From positions 124,001 through 188,000 of the forward strand of contig JASANG010000319.1 in NCBI GenBank assembly GCA_030248215.1: a DNA stretch of 64,000 bases, in the 5' to 3' direction. Origin of the DNA: Enoplolaimus lenunculus (taxonomy: Eukaryota > Nematoda > Enoplea > Enoplida > Thoracostomopsidae). Below, piece by piece: positions 11,337 to 23,600 of this stretch. The notes beneath the pieces were generated by a model. The model worked only from the letters and a program-made list of their open reading frames with translations. It had not been told where the DNA came from and searched no databases. Made by a program: the position numbers and the translations under genes. The stretch's first letter is position 1. Each line of letters opens with the position of its first letter.

Positions 11337-11518
11337 CACTAGTATGCCTCTCTAACTACTTAGCTGCCGGTTAAAATACACAATGTACACTGCACTATAT
11401 TGCATGTGCACATAATGGACAAGCATGTGTCACATGCTTAAACCGGCATACTAACTGGCGTAATGTTGGAATTACACGGTCTGCACGACCCCTGTTCGAA
11501 GAGTTGACCAAAGTTAAG

Positions 11519-11589
11519 GACCACGGCGAGAATCGAACCTCGGCCCTCTTGCACTCGAGTCAAGCATGCTATCGCTACAATGCGCGGTC
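11519..11589 (-). tRNA. tRNA-like gene or tRNA-derived repeat
   Basis: On the minus strand this 71-base segment has a 7-bp acceptor stem (GACCGCG with CGTGGTC, one G-T wobble), an A-box-like TAGCGATAGCATG and a perfect B box GGTTCGATTC. The anticodon stem CTTG/CAAG closes a loop CTCGAGT, which would read CGA. The serine identity this implies does not fit a class I variable loop. The D stem is short. It may be a degenerate tRNA or a SINE head. Confidence 0.45.
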
Positions 11590-11610
11590 ATTACAACTCT
11601 TACACCGGTT

Positions 11611-11962
11611 CAGGGTTTTTACAGGAACTTAAGTTTGCAGGAACAGAAACAGAAACCGGAATTTGAAATCATTTTCATTACCGAATTACTGTTGCACGTT
11701 TTAGAAGAAACACGAAAAATGGCTTAAACGAATTTTCAGCTATTTCATCAAGTTTTGCGAAAACACTACAAAATTTTTTAACAAAATTGAAGTTATTGGA
11801 CAAACGCTCATGTCGAAATAACTATTTTTAAAAACAAAGTTTCAAATGTTTAAATGATTAGGCATAATTTTACACAAAACCATAAAAATTCTGGTTCCTG
11901 CAACTTTGAATGCAGGAACAGGAATTGAATTTTTGCAGGAGTTTCGGCCGGAACCATATGGT
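11611..11962. mobile_element. hAT-like MITE, AGGAAC subtype
   Basis: It starts CAGGGTTTTTACAGGAACTT and carries repeated CAGGAACAG / GAAACCGGAA units. The interior (TCATTACCGAATTACTGTTG; CCATAAAAATTCTGGTTCCTGCA) is shared with copies at 21989, 29259 and 50269. The right end is worn away at GGCCGGAACC. Confidence 0.7.
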
Positions 11963-12006
11963 ATATATGTGCACATGTATGGCAATTTCTTTTTATATAC
12001 AGTGAC

Positions 12007-12394
12007 CAGGGTGCAACCGGAATTCCGGCACCGGTTCCGGCATTTTCTCACCTTCCGGTTCCAGTAAATTTTTGTCGGAAGTAAGAATTCCGGTAGGTAT
12101 TAAAATTTGGTCATTGGAAATTAAGATATTTTACCAAAAAATGACGATAAAAATTGTAAATTTTGGTAGTATAGTATGCAAACCTTGACACTCGCCGAAA
12201 ATTGAAAATCTGAAATACAGCAGATAAAGTGAATGCATGTCTCCAACTAGTAGTACCTATTTCACCAAAAATATTGCAAGAAAGAAAATTAAAATGAATT
12301 TTTCGGTGGCATGTGTTTTTCATTTTCCGGTGCCGTTTCCGGTTATTTTTTTCAAATTCAGGTTCCGGTAAATTGTGATTCCGGTTGCACCCTG
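12007..12394. mobile_element. hAT-like MITE, CCGGTT subtype
   Basis: The ends are CAGGGTGCAACCGGAATTCC and TTCCGGTTGCACCCTG, with CCGGTTCCGG units just inside each. The interior shares TACAGCAGATAAA... and AAAATGAATTTTTCGGTG with the 28707 and 55123 copies. The flanks ACAGTGAC and ACATTTAC match at only 5 of 8, so the target-site duplication has decayed or this copy is rearranged. Confidence 0.8.
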
Positions 12395-13096
12395 ACATTT
12401 ACAGTGCACATATACCGACACCTGGTTGAAGCTGTCGACATAGGGTTTATGGTAGCTTTGTACTGTGTAGTAACATACGTTAATTACTGTATATATACGT
12501 ACGGCGCCGCACGACCAAAACTGTGTTTTTGCTAAAAAGTTAAGTGTTTGCTCAAGTCAGCGGCTTAAGTACTTGAGTATAACTAAAGTGAATACTTAAG
12601 ATTTCTGAACCCAGCCGTTGTTAAATTATTGTTAAATTTTTAATTTCTGCTCTCTAGTCTTTTTCAAAAATTAAAGCAGTCCCCATTGCTCATTTTTATC
12701 AATTTTTAAAAAAGTACGATGGGCCGGTGCAGGTAGGATCGAGCGGAGGTTTGGAAGTTTTTGAAACAGGCACTTAGCGGATGAACTCAAACTTTACAGA
12801 CATACAAGCGGAAACTGAATTACCGCGCAACAGAGCCCACCTCTGTACTCTCCGAATATTCGACTAGGTATCTGGCAGGGTTGTAACAGGAACTAAATTG
12901 TTTGAATTTTGGTAAACAGGTCGAAAACGTGCCATAGGCAAATTTTTTCGTCGTTACTTTTTGTTTTCATCAATCTCAAAATCATTCACCAAAGAACAAG
13001 AAAAATAGGAGAAACACTGGTATCCGGTTTCTTGGTATGAACCACCGCTCCCGGTATTACGTACATATATGCGTACTAGCCGATTTGCCATTTTAT

Positions 13097-13250
13097 CAGG
13101 GTGCGACCGTGTATTAAATTCAGTTGCGACGGGAAATTTGAATCGTGTTTAATATGTATGCGACAAAAACCGATTATCGTATGTATCTGATATAAACCTA
13201 CCGGATACCATATATTTACGGTGCTGGCTTTGTATTTCGTAAAACTGCTA
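13097..13250. mobile_element. MITE fragment, GGTGCGACC subtype
   Basis: It begins CAGGGTGCGACCGTGTATTA and ends near ATAAACCTACCGGATACC...GGTGCTGGC, as in the 38810 copy. It is truncated on the right. Confidence 0.55.
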
Positions 13251-13282
13251 CATTCCTAAGCAAGTAAGGTCAAGCTTTGAAA

Positions 13283-13413
13283 TGCGTACTGAAAAAAATC
13301 CTAGCTAACAATTAATTCGAATTCAGTAAGCATGTGATTTTTTGCGACTCGAGAAGAAAAAAGAAAAATCCTAGCTAACAATTAATTCCAATTCAGTAAG
13401 CATGTGCTTTTTC
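13283..13413. repeat. Two-copy tandem repeat, unit about 74 bp
   Basis: Two copies of AAATCCTAGCTAACAATTAATTC-AATTCAGTAAGCATGTG, followed by TTTTT-GCGA-TCGA, lie head to tail with a few substitutions. Confidence 0.75.
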
Positions 13414-13557
13414 GCGATTCGAATGTATATATACTTCTCAAACAGTGATAACCAATTTTGATCTATATCCGGTGTTAACTGGGTTTACGCAGCATCTGTA
13501 AACATTTGCACTAATTGAGGTACACCAGTCGTAGTGGGAATACATTTATTGATCGAA

Positions 13558-14060
13558 GCACGAACACACGTAAGCAATTAAAGTAATATGCAAATTAGTT
13601 AGCTAACTATTCATTTATTGGTTTTGGAGGTTTGTAAGCAATTTATTCAAATTCCTCGCACCTAAAATCCCTTTAGTGTTGATATTAGATTGCTTTTGTG
13701 GTGAGGTTTGTAAACAGTCTGCTTAGATTCCTCGCACCCAAAAAACTTTTAATGCTGAAATTACATTGCTTGTAACTGTAATAATACAGTGAAATAATGT
13801 AGAAAGTCCTAATTTAGGCTTTACTAATTATGCAAATTAGCCTGTGTAGCTAATAAACGGCTTAAAATTTTAAAACCCCAATGTAAGGTTAACACCACAG
13901 GATAATTGGCTTTCAAACTTTATCGGTTCAGCCGTTCCTGAGATTCTTTTCGGACGGACAGACCGACGGACGTCCACCACTCGACCCCAGAGTAGGTACA
14001 AAACATAAAACGCTTCGCGAAACTTCGTGCTTCGCTCAATGACTGTGAGTCGTGTAATCT
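13558..14060. repeat. Dispersed repeat with GACGGACG tail, copy 1
   Basis: It shares with 15780-16450, in order: TAGCTAACTATTCA, GGTTTTGGAGGTTTGTAA, CAATTTATTCA-ATTCCTCGCACC, GGTTAACACCACAGGATAA, GATTCTTTTCGGACGGACAG, TCGACCCC-GAGTA and ACAAAACATAA. An internal unit starting TTTGTAA...ATTCCTCGCACC is itself repeated in tandem. It looks like a non-coding dispersed element; the family is not recognised. A shorter relative lies at about 24880-25050. Confidence 0.65.
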
Positions 14061-14560
14061 TGTAATAATATATGTTTGCCGAATTGAAATTATTAGCTTC
14101 AATTTTTCATTTTTTACTTATGTGTAAAAAACCTGTGCTTCTTGACCTGCCGCCCGGAAGTCTAATCGTATCATGACGGTATACGGGTCTACTGGTGAAA
14201 GCACTGAAAGCAGTTTTATAAGGTTCGCGTCTGACTACAACCGTAAATATCCGGTATCACCAGTAGGTTTATGACATACCGGATACGGATTTGGGTTTTC
14301 TGCCGATTGCTGCGTGATACCGAACATATATATCGTAGAAATGAATGATCAGCTACTTATGTAGATCTGCTTACATTGTGTATTTTTAGATATGATCGTA
14401 AACATTATAAAATACAAGTGTCAGTGACGATATTAAGGTGTCTTATAATATATACGGTTAGCGCATTGTAACAGTGCGAACGCAACCGTAAGGACTGCGA
14501 TGTGCCACGGAACCTAACTAACCAAATAGCCGTTAAAGCAGCGCAACACAGCGGTTAGTT

Positions 14561-14636
14561 ATGGAAGTTGACGTCTCACAGCTACCATGGGAAATAAAAG
14601 AGAAGTTATTTCAGCTGCAGCTTGAGCTGTCTGAAG
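14561..14636 (+). CDS. DIP2: DIP2 exon 1 (start codon)
   Basis: The ATG at 14561 gives MEVDVSQLPWEIKEKLFQ followed by LQLELSEG, the opening helix of the DMAP1-binding domain. The L-ELELSEGDITQKGYEKKR pattern is the family signature, completed by exon 2. It ends in phase 1 at GTAAAG. No other in-frame ATG lies closer, and the length matches known DIP2 starts. Confidence 0.95.
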
Positions 14637-17600
14637 GTAAAGCAGTTGGTTACGCATAATTCATTACGGATGTGCCGATACTAAAGTTTTTGACGATGCC
14701 GATACCGATGCCAATTCTTATTTTGAAATTTTGCCGATGCCGATTCCAACTTTTGTGCACCATGCTTAATAAGCAGATAGAATATATACTACATTACATT
14801 ATTATATGAAGGCTTAAACCCTAACCATCAAAAACGATTACAATTTTATAAGAACGGTTTAATTTCAATTACTTCTTTCAAACACAAACGCTAAAGAGAT
14901 AGCAATTTTCTTGGGCAGACACACTATTGTGCGCCCAGAAATGAAATTGATAGCATTCCAACTGACTGTTATGTGCAAAAAGGGTCGGCAAAGAATCGGC
15001 AATTTTTTGCAGTGCCGATGCCGATGCTCGCGAAATGTGCTGATTATCACCGATGCCGATTAATCGGCGCATCCTTATAATTAATTTTGTTTTACGTGTT
15101 ACGTAGAAGTTTGAAACGATTCGTCGAAAATTTTTAAAAACCAAATTTCTCTAACTTGTGAATTTGTGACTGATTATGAATATGAACGCTGTGAAACCTT
15201 AAAAAGATATGATTCCTTTATGTACGTAAATGTGCTTTACAACACTCATTTGTTATTCAAACATATATATATTTACCCCTGTTTCATGATTTTTACCGAG
15301 GCCTGGGCCGGTACCAATCGGGGGCCAAGTTAGAATACGTACGTAAAGATAACTATCAACAATTGCTACGATATACGTAAACTTATATGTTGGCTAACGG
15401 TGGGAAAACAAACAATCTATATATGTAGTGTGTGCAACAAACCACAGAAATATAAATACCGTGTACTCTAATTTCTTGTTATTTTCATATGATGGCCCCT
15501 GTCCGGAATCGGGGCTTTAGGCTACGGGACATCTCTAATTTGTCAGTGTCAAACCGGAATTTCAAAATACTAGAATGGGAAGGATAAAAAATACCAGTAT
15601 AGGAGCCGTAACCAGGAAACAAAAAGACTTATTGCCGAAAAACTCATTTTTAAACTTACTCTATCGCTATCAATGGGAAAATAGTTTGTTTGAATTAAAT
15701 CTTGTTTCAGCTTACGTATAGGCGTGTGGAAGTAAAGAAATGAACCAGCTGTAGTGGATCTACATGTATTGAGAGAAGTTCGAACATACTTACTTTTTTA
15801 ATCAGTCGAGTTAACTATTCCAAGCTTATAAAGCACAATCGATATTTTGGCCCACCTACTTTCTGTTAATAATCAGTTAAATGATTTGAAAAGGTTTAGG
15901 CTTATCAATTATGCTAATACGCAAATTAACTATTAGCTAATTATTCAATTATAGGCTTTGGAGGTGTGTAAACAATTCATTCAGATTCCTTGCACCCAAA
16001 AACTTTTTAATGCTGAAATAAGATTGCATATAACCCTAATAATTCGGCAAAATATTTTAAAAGTCGTAATTTAGGCTTATCAATTATGCTAATACGAAAA
16101 TTACCAATAATTAGCTAACTATTTAATTATCGGTTTCAGAGGTTTGTAAACAATTATTCAGATTTCTTGTACCCAAAAACCTTTTACGACTGAAATTAAT
16201 ACAGTAAAAGTCGTAATTTCGGCTTAAGCAATTATGCAAATTAACCGGTAGCCAATAATTGGCTTAAAATTTTAAATCCCTAATCGAGGTTAACACCACA
16301 GGATAAGCTTTTAAACAAAATAAGTTTTTCATAATCGGTTCTTTGGTTCCTTAGATTCTTTTCGGATGAACAGACGGACGGACGGACATCCACCTTTCGA
16401 TCCCCGAGTACAAAACATAACACGCTTCGAGGTTCGCGCAATATGCATAGCACAAGCAAAGTGAATGAGCTTTTTACAGAGTTAATCACCAAGTAAAGTT
16501 TTCATTAATATTGTCACTGACGGTCGTATGGTTCATTGGAGATAAATTTGTGAAAGATTCCGATCGTTGCGTTTGTGCCACCATTCCTAAGTGATAAATA
16601 AAGTAAAAAAAATTTGGCGGCTATATATTAATTTAATTGTATGAATTAAACGGCAATTCTGTACAGATAAATAACATTCAAAACTTTTGTTAGAAAAATC
16701 TTTTATTTTCGGTGTGGGTTAAAAATTGGCCGAGACCGAGACCACTGTTTGAAGTAACAATTTTTCAAAGCAAAAGTTTGCAACATTTAAATGATTAATA
16801 ATTTGTCACAAAACCGCAAACATTCCTGTTCCTGCGTCTTTGAATGCAGAAACAGGAATTGAATGTTTGCAGGAATTTCGGGTTCTTTCTCTGTGCACTA
16901 GAACATCATTGAAAATTGAAATCCTATGTATATTAAGCACACCAGTAAGAAGAATGCCAAAATCCTGAAACATGCACTAGCTGGATAACGTATAATAAGT
17001 TATGCAGTGTGTCAGACACCGATTGAAATTTTTGCAATATGCGCTCAGACAATTTTAGAAACATAAGTTAAGATAGCATGGAAAATTCACGCGAAAAATC
17101 GGATTTATTACCAGAATCTTATAGTGAAAACACACTGTTGCTTAGAATCATCTGCATCATAATACACTTCTGTTGGGATTTGGTGTTTGAATTTTTATGT
17201 ATTATTTATCCTATATATATTTATTACTAATTTTTAGGTGATATTACTCAAAAAGGCTTTGAAAAGAAGAGACATCAACTCCTTAAGCCTTATGTTGCAC
17301 CAAAAGACGGTACGTTAAGAATAGAGAGATTGATTTGCTATAATAAGAAGCAGGCGAAGGCCCCGCACAAATTCGCGTTCGCTCCACTCTTGATTCCCCC
17401 GCATCAGTTGATTGAGCGTTTGTTCGTCCCAACGGCTTGGGGTGGTTTGAACCGCTGCCCCGGTTACGAACCAGGAAAAATCATGAGTAGGGATTTTCGC
17501 CGACAAAATTACTGTTCTTTAATAGAAAATCACATTTAACCATTATCTTATTTTTAAGGCTTAAAAAATGTTCAACTGTGGGCAAAATTTTGATTGGAAG

Positions 17601-20600
17601 GCTTGAACGGTTGGCATAGATGTCGAGTTTGGCAGGCTTTCGCTGAGTGTGATCTAAGGATTTTAGTTCCTTTTAAGGTTGGGTTGACTTCTTAGGCCCG
17701 CCGTTTTGCAAGTTGCGGAAATGCCATCACGCAAGTAGCGAACCCCAAAGTTACTTCAACCACTTTTTGTACTACCGTGCAAGCACGAATACGATTTACA
17801 ATCGGCCCTTAGTAGATTTGAATGAATAGCGCATATACGTAGTTTATGCTTGGTTGGTTTAATAGGTAGTATGGAGCTCGAATGTTGGTGGGCCTCGTCT
17901 GCCCCACTAGGGAAATCTCAGTTACGTATCAGAGTTATATATCATTATACGCTATATAGTTTTTATTTCAGACCTTAGTTTGGTTCTGATATTATATAGT
18001 TAGTCCAGTTTTTGTATAATAATAATAATAATAATAATAAAGTAAAATCTAACAGACTGATCTACATACATGGTGTACATCACTTTAGGACATTTATCAA
18101 CGCAGTGCAGTAGTTAAGATATTCTAAATAAATTATATATCTTTCAACTTATATTAAGACCTATTCGCACATGCAAGTATTTGCAGCATGAACTCGCAGC
18201 TGCAACTTGTTCCAAATACTTTCAGCTGCAAGGTATTAGCAGTGAAATATCATTTTCATTCTGAACCTTGACATGAATTTATATGAATAATTTTCAGAGT
18301 ATTGCAATAAATATCGGTCATAACCTGCAAATTATCGCGTGCTTACTAAATTTAATAACACGAATTCCCGTGAATAACTTTCAGCTTCAAGAACTTCAAA
18401 GTTGTTTTATGACCGCATTTGCACATGCAAGTTGCACGTGCAAGTTTTTGCTGCAAAAGCTTGCACGTGTGAATACTGCTTTAAACAACTTATTTTAGCA
18501 AGCAAAAGTCAAGCAAGTCCGACTACTCGTGCCCATCGTAGACAACAGCGCCGTGTGACACGGGATGAAAATCGCTATCATTCAGGTGCGCGAATGATTA
18601 CTTAAGGCACTGTTTTGTAAAATCTGGTATAGTTTGTCTAGTAACAGTGACAGGTTTCCATTTTGTGGTGTATATTTATTTTGAAACATATATTACTTCA
18701 TCTATCCTCATATTATTTCTGTACGTGTGCTTGGATATAATACGTACATACGCAACGTATACTTACATATTGTGTTGATATGACTGAGCACACAAATTTT
18801 ACGATACGGAGCGCATCTATATTTGTTTCTAATTGTTTTCCAAAGAGCAAAACCGCAGTATATTCGCGTTGAGCATTCTCGACGCATCGAAGGAGTCCAA
18901 TATTTATGTATGAACAAAACGTTCGCTAGTTAAGGGGGGTGAGTTTATGTTTTAAGCTTTAACTTATAAAACTACAAAATTCTGATACCTGAACAGGACA
19001 GTATGATTTTTAAAAAATCGTATGTCGAAATCTTAATCAATTCCTCGACAATAAACTTTACGTGTCTTTTACAATTTGAAAAATAAAAGTTGGGTATTTG
19101 ACACAGCCCTGCGCCGTGTGTTAAAAGTCAAGATATCCATAGGATTTGCTGTTTTGTTCATAACTATATGACCGGTAACACTCTTGTACTACTTGGTTTA
19201 GGTTAGGTAAACTGTCCTATGTGTTCTATTATGTATATAAACACAATATATATTTGCAGTGTGGTTTGGCTTAATTGTTTACCTCGTCAAAGGTGTTTAT
19301 AGTGAGCGAAATTGGCTCTTTGGGTTTTGCTTTTTGTTCGACCGATTTGGGGGATTGTTATAGGTGGACAGTATGGTTGTGTTATTAAAGAACATTGTGC
19401 ACGTATTATAATATATTATGTATCAGCCGCGTTTATATTGTGAACAGCGATAATGATCGCTTAAATGGCAATGAAAACTGTGTGAGCGAGAAGTGTATAA
19501 AGCTTATATTTTCGTCAGCGCAACCGTTGTGGTCAGCAGCGCGTACAAAAATTTTTGATCGGGGCTGCAATTAGTTGCACAAAATATAAGAATTAGTGAG
19601 GTAGGCACTTAACCATTTTTCGTAAGAAATTGTTTGATGGATGCTACCACTGCCTCTGGATTCTCCGCGCACTGTGATTTTTTACGTTGCAGTGTATTGA
19701 TGCATTTTTCCAAACAGAAATCGTCACTAAAACAAGGAAAACGCACAAACAGACTGGTCGGAATTTTTCCGTATCCCACGGCGAAATTGGTGGCTGTGCT
19801 CCTGGTCATTAAGTTGCGATTTTTATCCAATCCGTACGAGTGATAGCAGGCTCCAAAAATCCTCATTTTAGTAGTAGTATTTATGTATTAACGAGATTGA
19901 GCTAACTGCATATATAAACATTAATTTCGAAATAACAATTTTTCCAAAACAGAGTTTCCTGTATTGTAATGATTACGAATAATTTGACATAAAACCGTAA
20001 AAATTCCGATTCCTGCATCTATAAATGTAGGGACAGGAACAGGAATCGATTTTTGTAGGAATTCCGGCCGGAACTGGAATTCTGGTTGAACCCTGGATGG
20101 TACTTGGGTCAAAAATATAGAAGGATCATCAGGAACTACTAGAAGAAGCCGAAATAGTTGTAGTGTATGAAATTGGCCGGTTTTTGAATTATTATTGTTT
20201 TGCGGTTCGATCAATTTGACTTTGTTTTTGAACCGTGTTTAAATGGGACCCGTTGTGGGTATATTTTATGTTGAGCAAGGATTGAGATCACACGAGAAGC
20301 ACTTGGGCGCGTCCCCGTGTACCAATTATATATAATACTAATATTATATTATATTAAAAAATACATTTTGTACATAATATATACTACGTATGTACTGCAC
20401 ACATTTGTGTCTCCTAGTGTTGCATATGTATGTGATAACTGGTGAGGCCCATGTGTCATTTGCGTTGAGGGACTATGTATTATACAGAAGCTGTGTTGTT
20501 GTCCGCGATTGCTCTATTATCTGGTATCAGCAAGCAAAGACAAGCTGCAGTAGTAGCAGTGCCCACATTGTAGTATAGACCGTGCTGGCCGTCTGCTGGT

Positions 20601-23600
20601 GGACTTTTGCGTGACGCGCGTTTGCAGCGCTGAGCGGCTTGTTAGCTGTCAAAGTGCTCACGCCGCCATGTAAAGATAGGCGAGTCGACTTTCTAATAGC
20701 TGACAGCAGTTGGACGAGTTAAGTCGCCGACCGTGAAATTAGGGACTGTTTTCAAATTGTATATACGTATTCATTCTGGCAATAAAAATATACATATATA
20801 TAACTGTTGCCTTCTCGTTTGTTCATTGTTTATGTATGCGTACAGTATTTATGTTAGGGTTCGTTACAGCAAGGAATGAAGGGGGGGGGTTTCTATTGAA
20901 AACTGAGATCCAACCTACCTAGACTTTGGCCACGACCAATTTTTGGACTGTTACCAAAAATGAAAATGAAATTTTTCTAACGAAAGTTTAAAGTGCGTTT
21001 TTCGTAGGTATATATGTATTTGTTGTTTTAACTAAAAACTTGTGTAAAATTGAGCATAAAAAATAAGAAGCTCGATTTAAAACCTATCGAGACTCAAAAG
21101 ACGAAAGACGGAGGCCAAGGTCACCTAAATCAAAAGACTTGGCCAAGTTGAAATTACCAGAATTTCTATAAGCAATTCATAATCCTCCAAACCAAAAGCA
21201 GTATTCTGTTTCTCCATGTTCCACGTTCTATATTTACGAAAGGTTAAAATTTAATTTTTGCTTTGCTATACACAATTCAACACGCGCACATTTTTTCTAC
21301 ACATTTGAGATAAAGGTTTAGTGTTCTAGCTTGTATTTGAGTAAAGGCTCAATCAATGTTTCAGACTTAGGCCCACATAAGCCTTTTTCGAAACCTAAAT
21401 CTAAGCCTGTGAGGGGAAGTGTACTCGCAGGCCCACAAGTTATTCATTTCTGACTGCAAACAATCTGCATATTACGTGTATCTAAATATATACATTCTAT
21501 GTAGCCGAATTTTGTTTTCAGATGCATTCTGGGTTGTTTATTTACTCAGTGAATGTGGCATATATTAATGAAAGCGTGTCCGTTCCTGTGATGGTATTTC
21601 TATTTCGACCGGTAGCTCTATTGTCTATCGGCTTCAAGAATCGAAGGTTGATACCTATACGTGTTGCGTGCTTTAAATTTTAAGCTTTCCATTTATTAGA
21701 TAAAAGTGATCGATTTGGAAGCTATTTTGATTACTAGAATGATTAGTATATATATTACGCATACGTAGAATTGGTGTGCGAGAGCGAGACTAATGGTCTT
21801 TCCGTTTTCTGGAATTTTCACGGTTTTAGACAGTCGGATTTTGAAGTAAAATAGTCATATGTTGACATTTCTGGATATTTTGCAAAGCTACACAAAATGA
21901 CCTTATTGTTCGTTTTAGACCCACATTTGAATTTTGAATGTATGCCCCTTCGTCTTCAAAAACGAGAAAATTTTCAAAATTTATTTATCATGGTTCCAAT
22001 AGGAACTAAATTTTGCCGGAACAGGAATTGAATTTCTTTGCAGAAACCGGAACAGGACCATGAACCGGAATTTGAAATAATTTTCATCACCGAATTACTC
22101 TTGGACTTTCAGAAAACTTTGCCGAAAAAAATGGCTTAAACAAATTTTGAGCTATTTCACAATAAAGTTTTGCGAAAACACACCAGAAACAGCTTACTTA
22201 AAAGATTTAACTAATTGCAAAAACCCTCATTTCGAAATAACGAATTTTCAAAGACAAAGTTTAGAATATTTAATTATGAATAATTTGACACAAAACAGTA
22301 AAAATTCCGGTTTCTGTATCTTTAAATTCAGGAACAGGGCTTACGATAGGTTTATACCGGATTCCGGATGTCGGATTTTGCCGGATATGAACCCGGAACC
22401 GGATATCCGGTGGAACCCTCATAGGGATCTGCTATTGAGCTTATAGACCAATGAAATTTGATTATTTGGACAGACGCAATACCATTAATCAATCAGCGTT
22501 GGTCTTACATTATTGTTGTTTTGCTACATCGTCGTACAATCACAATTTGGTCTAGGTCATAGTGTATATTTAATTTGCATTGTATTTAGTGAGTTTAGAA
22601 TAGTTGTGGAGCAATGTGTTGAATGCAAGGTGTAACCGGAATTCCGATTCCAAATAGAAGTACGATTCAAAACAAGTTCTGATTGCGATTGCACAATCAA
22701 TCGGATCGTAATGGTTGTTATTTATCACAACATCTAAAGACATAAAACTACCGATTTATGTTGAACATAACGATTTGAATGTAGTTTAACTAAACAGAAC
22801 CAAAAAATCATCACCAATTTGTTAGTACGACGTTATTGAAAGTTGTTGCCAGCTAACAGACACGCTAAAGCAATATTATATTTGTTAGCATAAATTACCC
22901 ACATCTTTGGGCTCGCTACTTGGTGGTGGGGCCCCACTCACCAAAAGCCACCCCCATTTAAGATTAGCCCCTCGGTTCAGCCCCCTTAATCAAGATTTCA
23001 ATTTTGCGTTACTTACTGTTTTGGGGGAAACATGTTCATTATCAATTAAACATACTCTCTCCTTTAGATCATAGGGTTGTTGGCCGGAAAAAATGTTTTT
23101 TTTTCATTTTTTTTCCGAGGGAGGTGGAAAAATGGAAAAATATTAAACAATTGTTAAACATAATTTGCAACTAAATATGGTATAAAATAACGTTTTTAGA
23201 CGACATGTAACTAATTTTCATGCAACACATTAACCGTGACCGTGTGTATTTGTCCAACAGGACACATTATATGTCCGAAATGAGCGAAAATTGCAGCGTA
23301 TGAATATATAAATGAATTTCAGAATTGAAGCTTTGCCACGAGATTCAATGTGAAACTAAGCACATATGCATCTTGTTCGGTTCACTCGCCAGGTTTCGCC
23401 GACAGTGGGGCCAAAGTTAGGGCGATCAAAATTGAAAGCGTGAAACTAAGCACATATGCATCTTGTTCGGTTCACTCACCAGGTTTCGCCCACAGTGGGG
23501 CCAAAGTTAGGGCGATCAAAATTGAAAGCTTGCCTTTACCGTATGATTTCACACGAGAATACGTCTAGCTTCAACCTCGCTTTGCTCGCGAGGTTGCATC

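Larger units (their letters stand above)
8222..14560. other. Region between GAR1 and DIP2 start codons
   Basis: About 6.3 kb separates the first identified exons of two genes read in opposite directions. It should contain the missing GAR1 first exon and both promoters, none of which I can place. It contains tRNA-like segments (8886-8956, 11265-11336, 11519-11589), MITEs (10295-10501, 11611-11962, 12007-12394, 13097 on) and dispersed repeats (13558-14060). A TATAATATATAC sequence at about 14452 lies 110 bp before the DIP2 ATG, but this is weak evidence in such AT-rich DNA. Confidence 0.5.
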
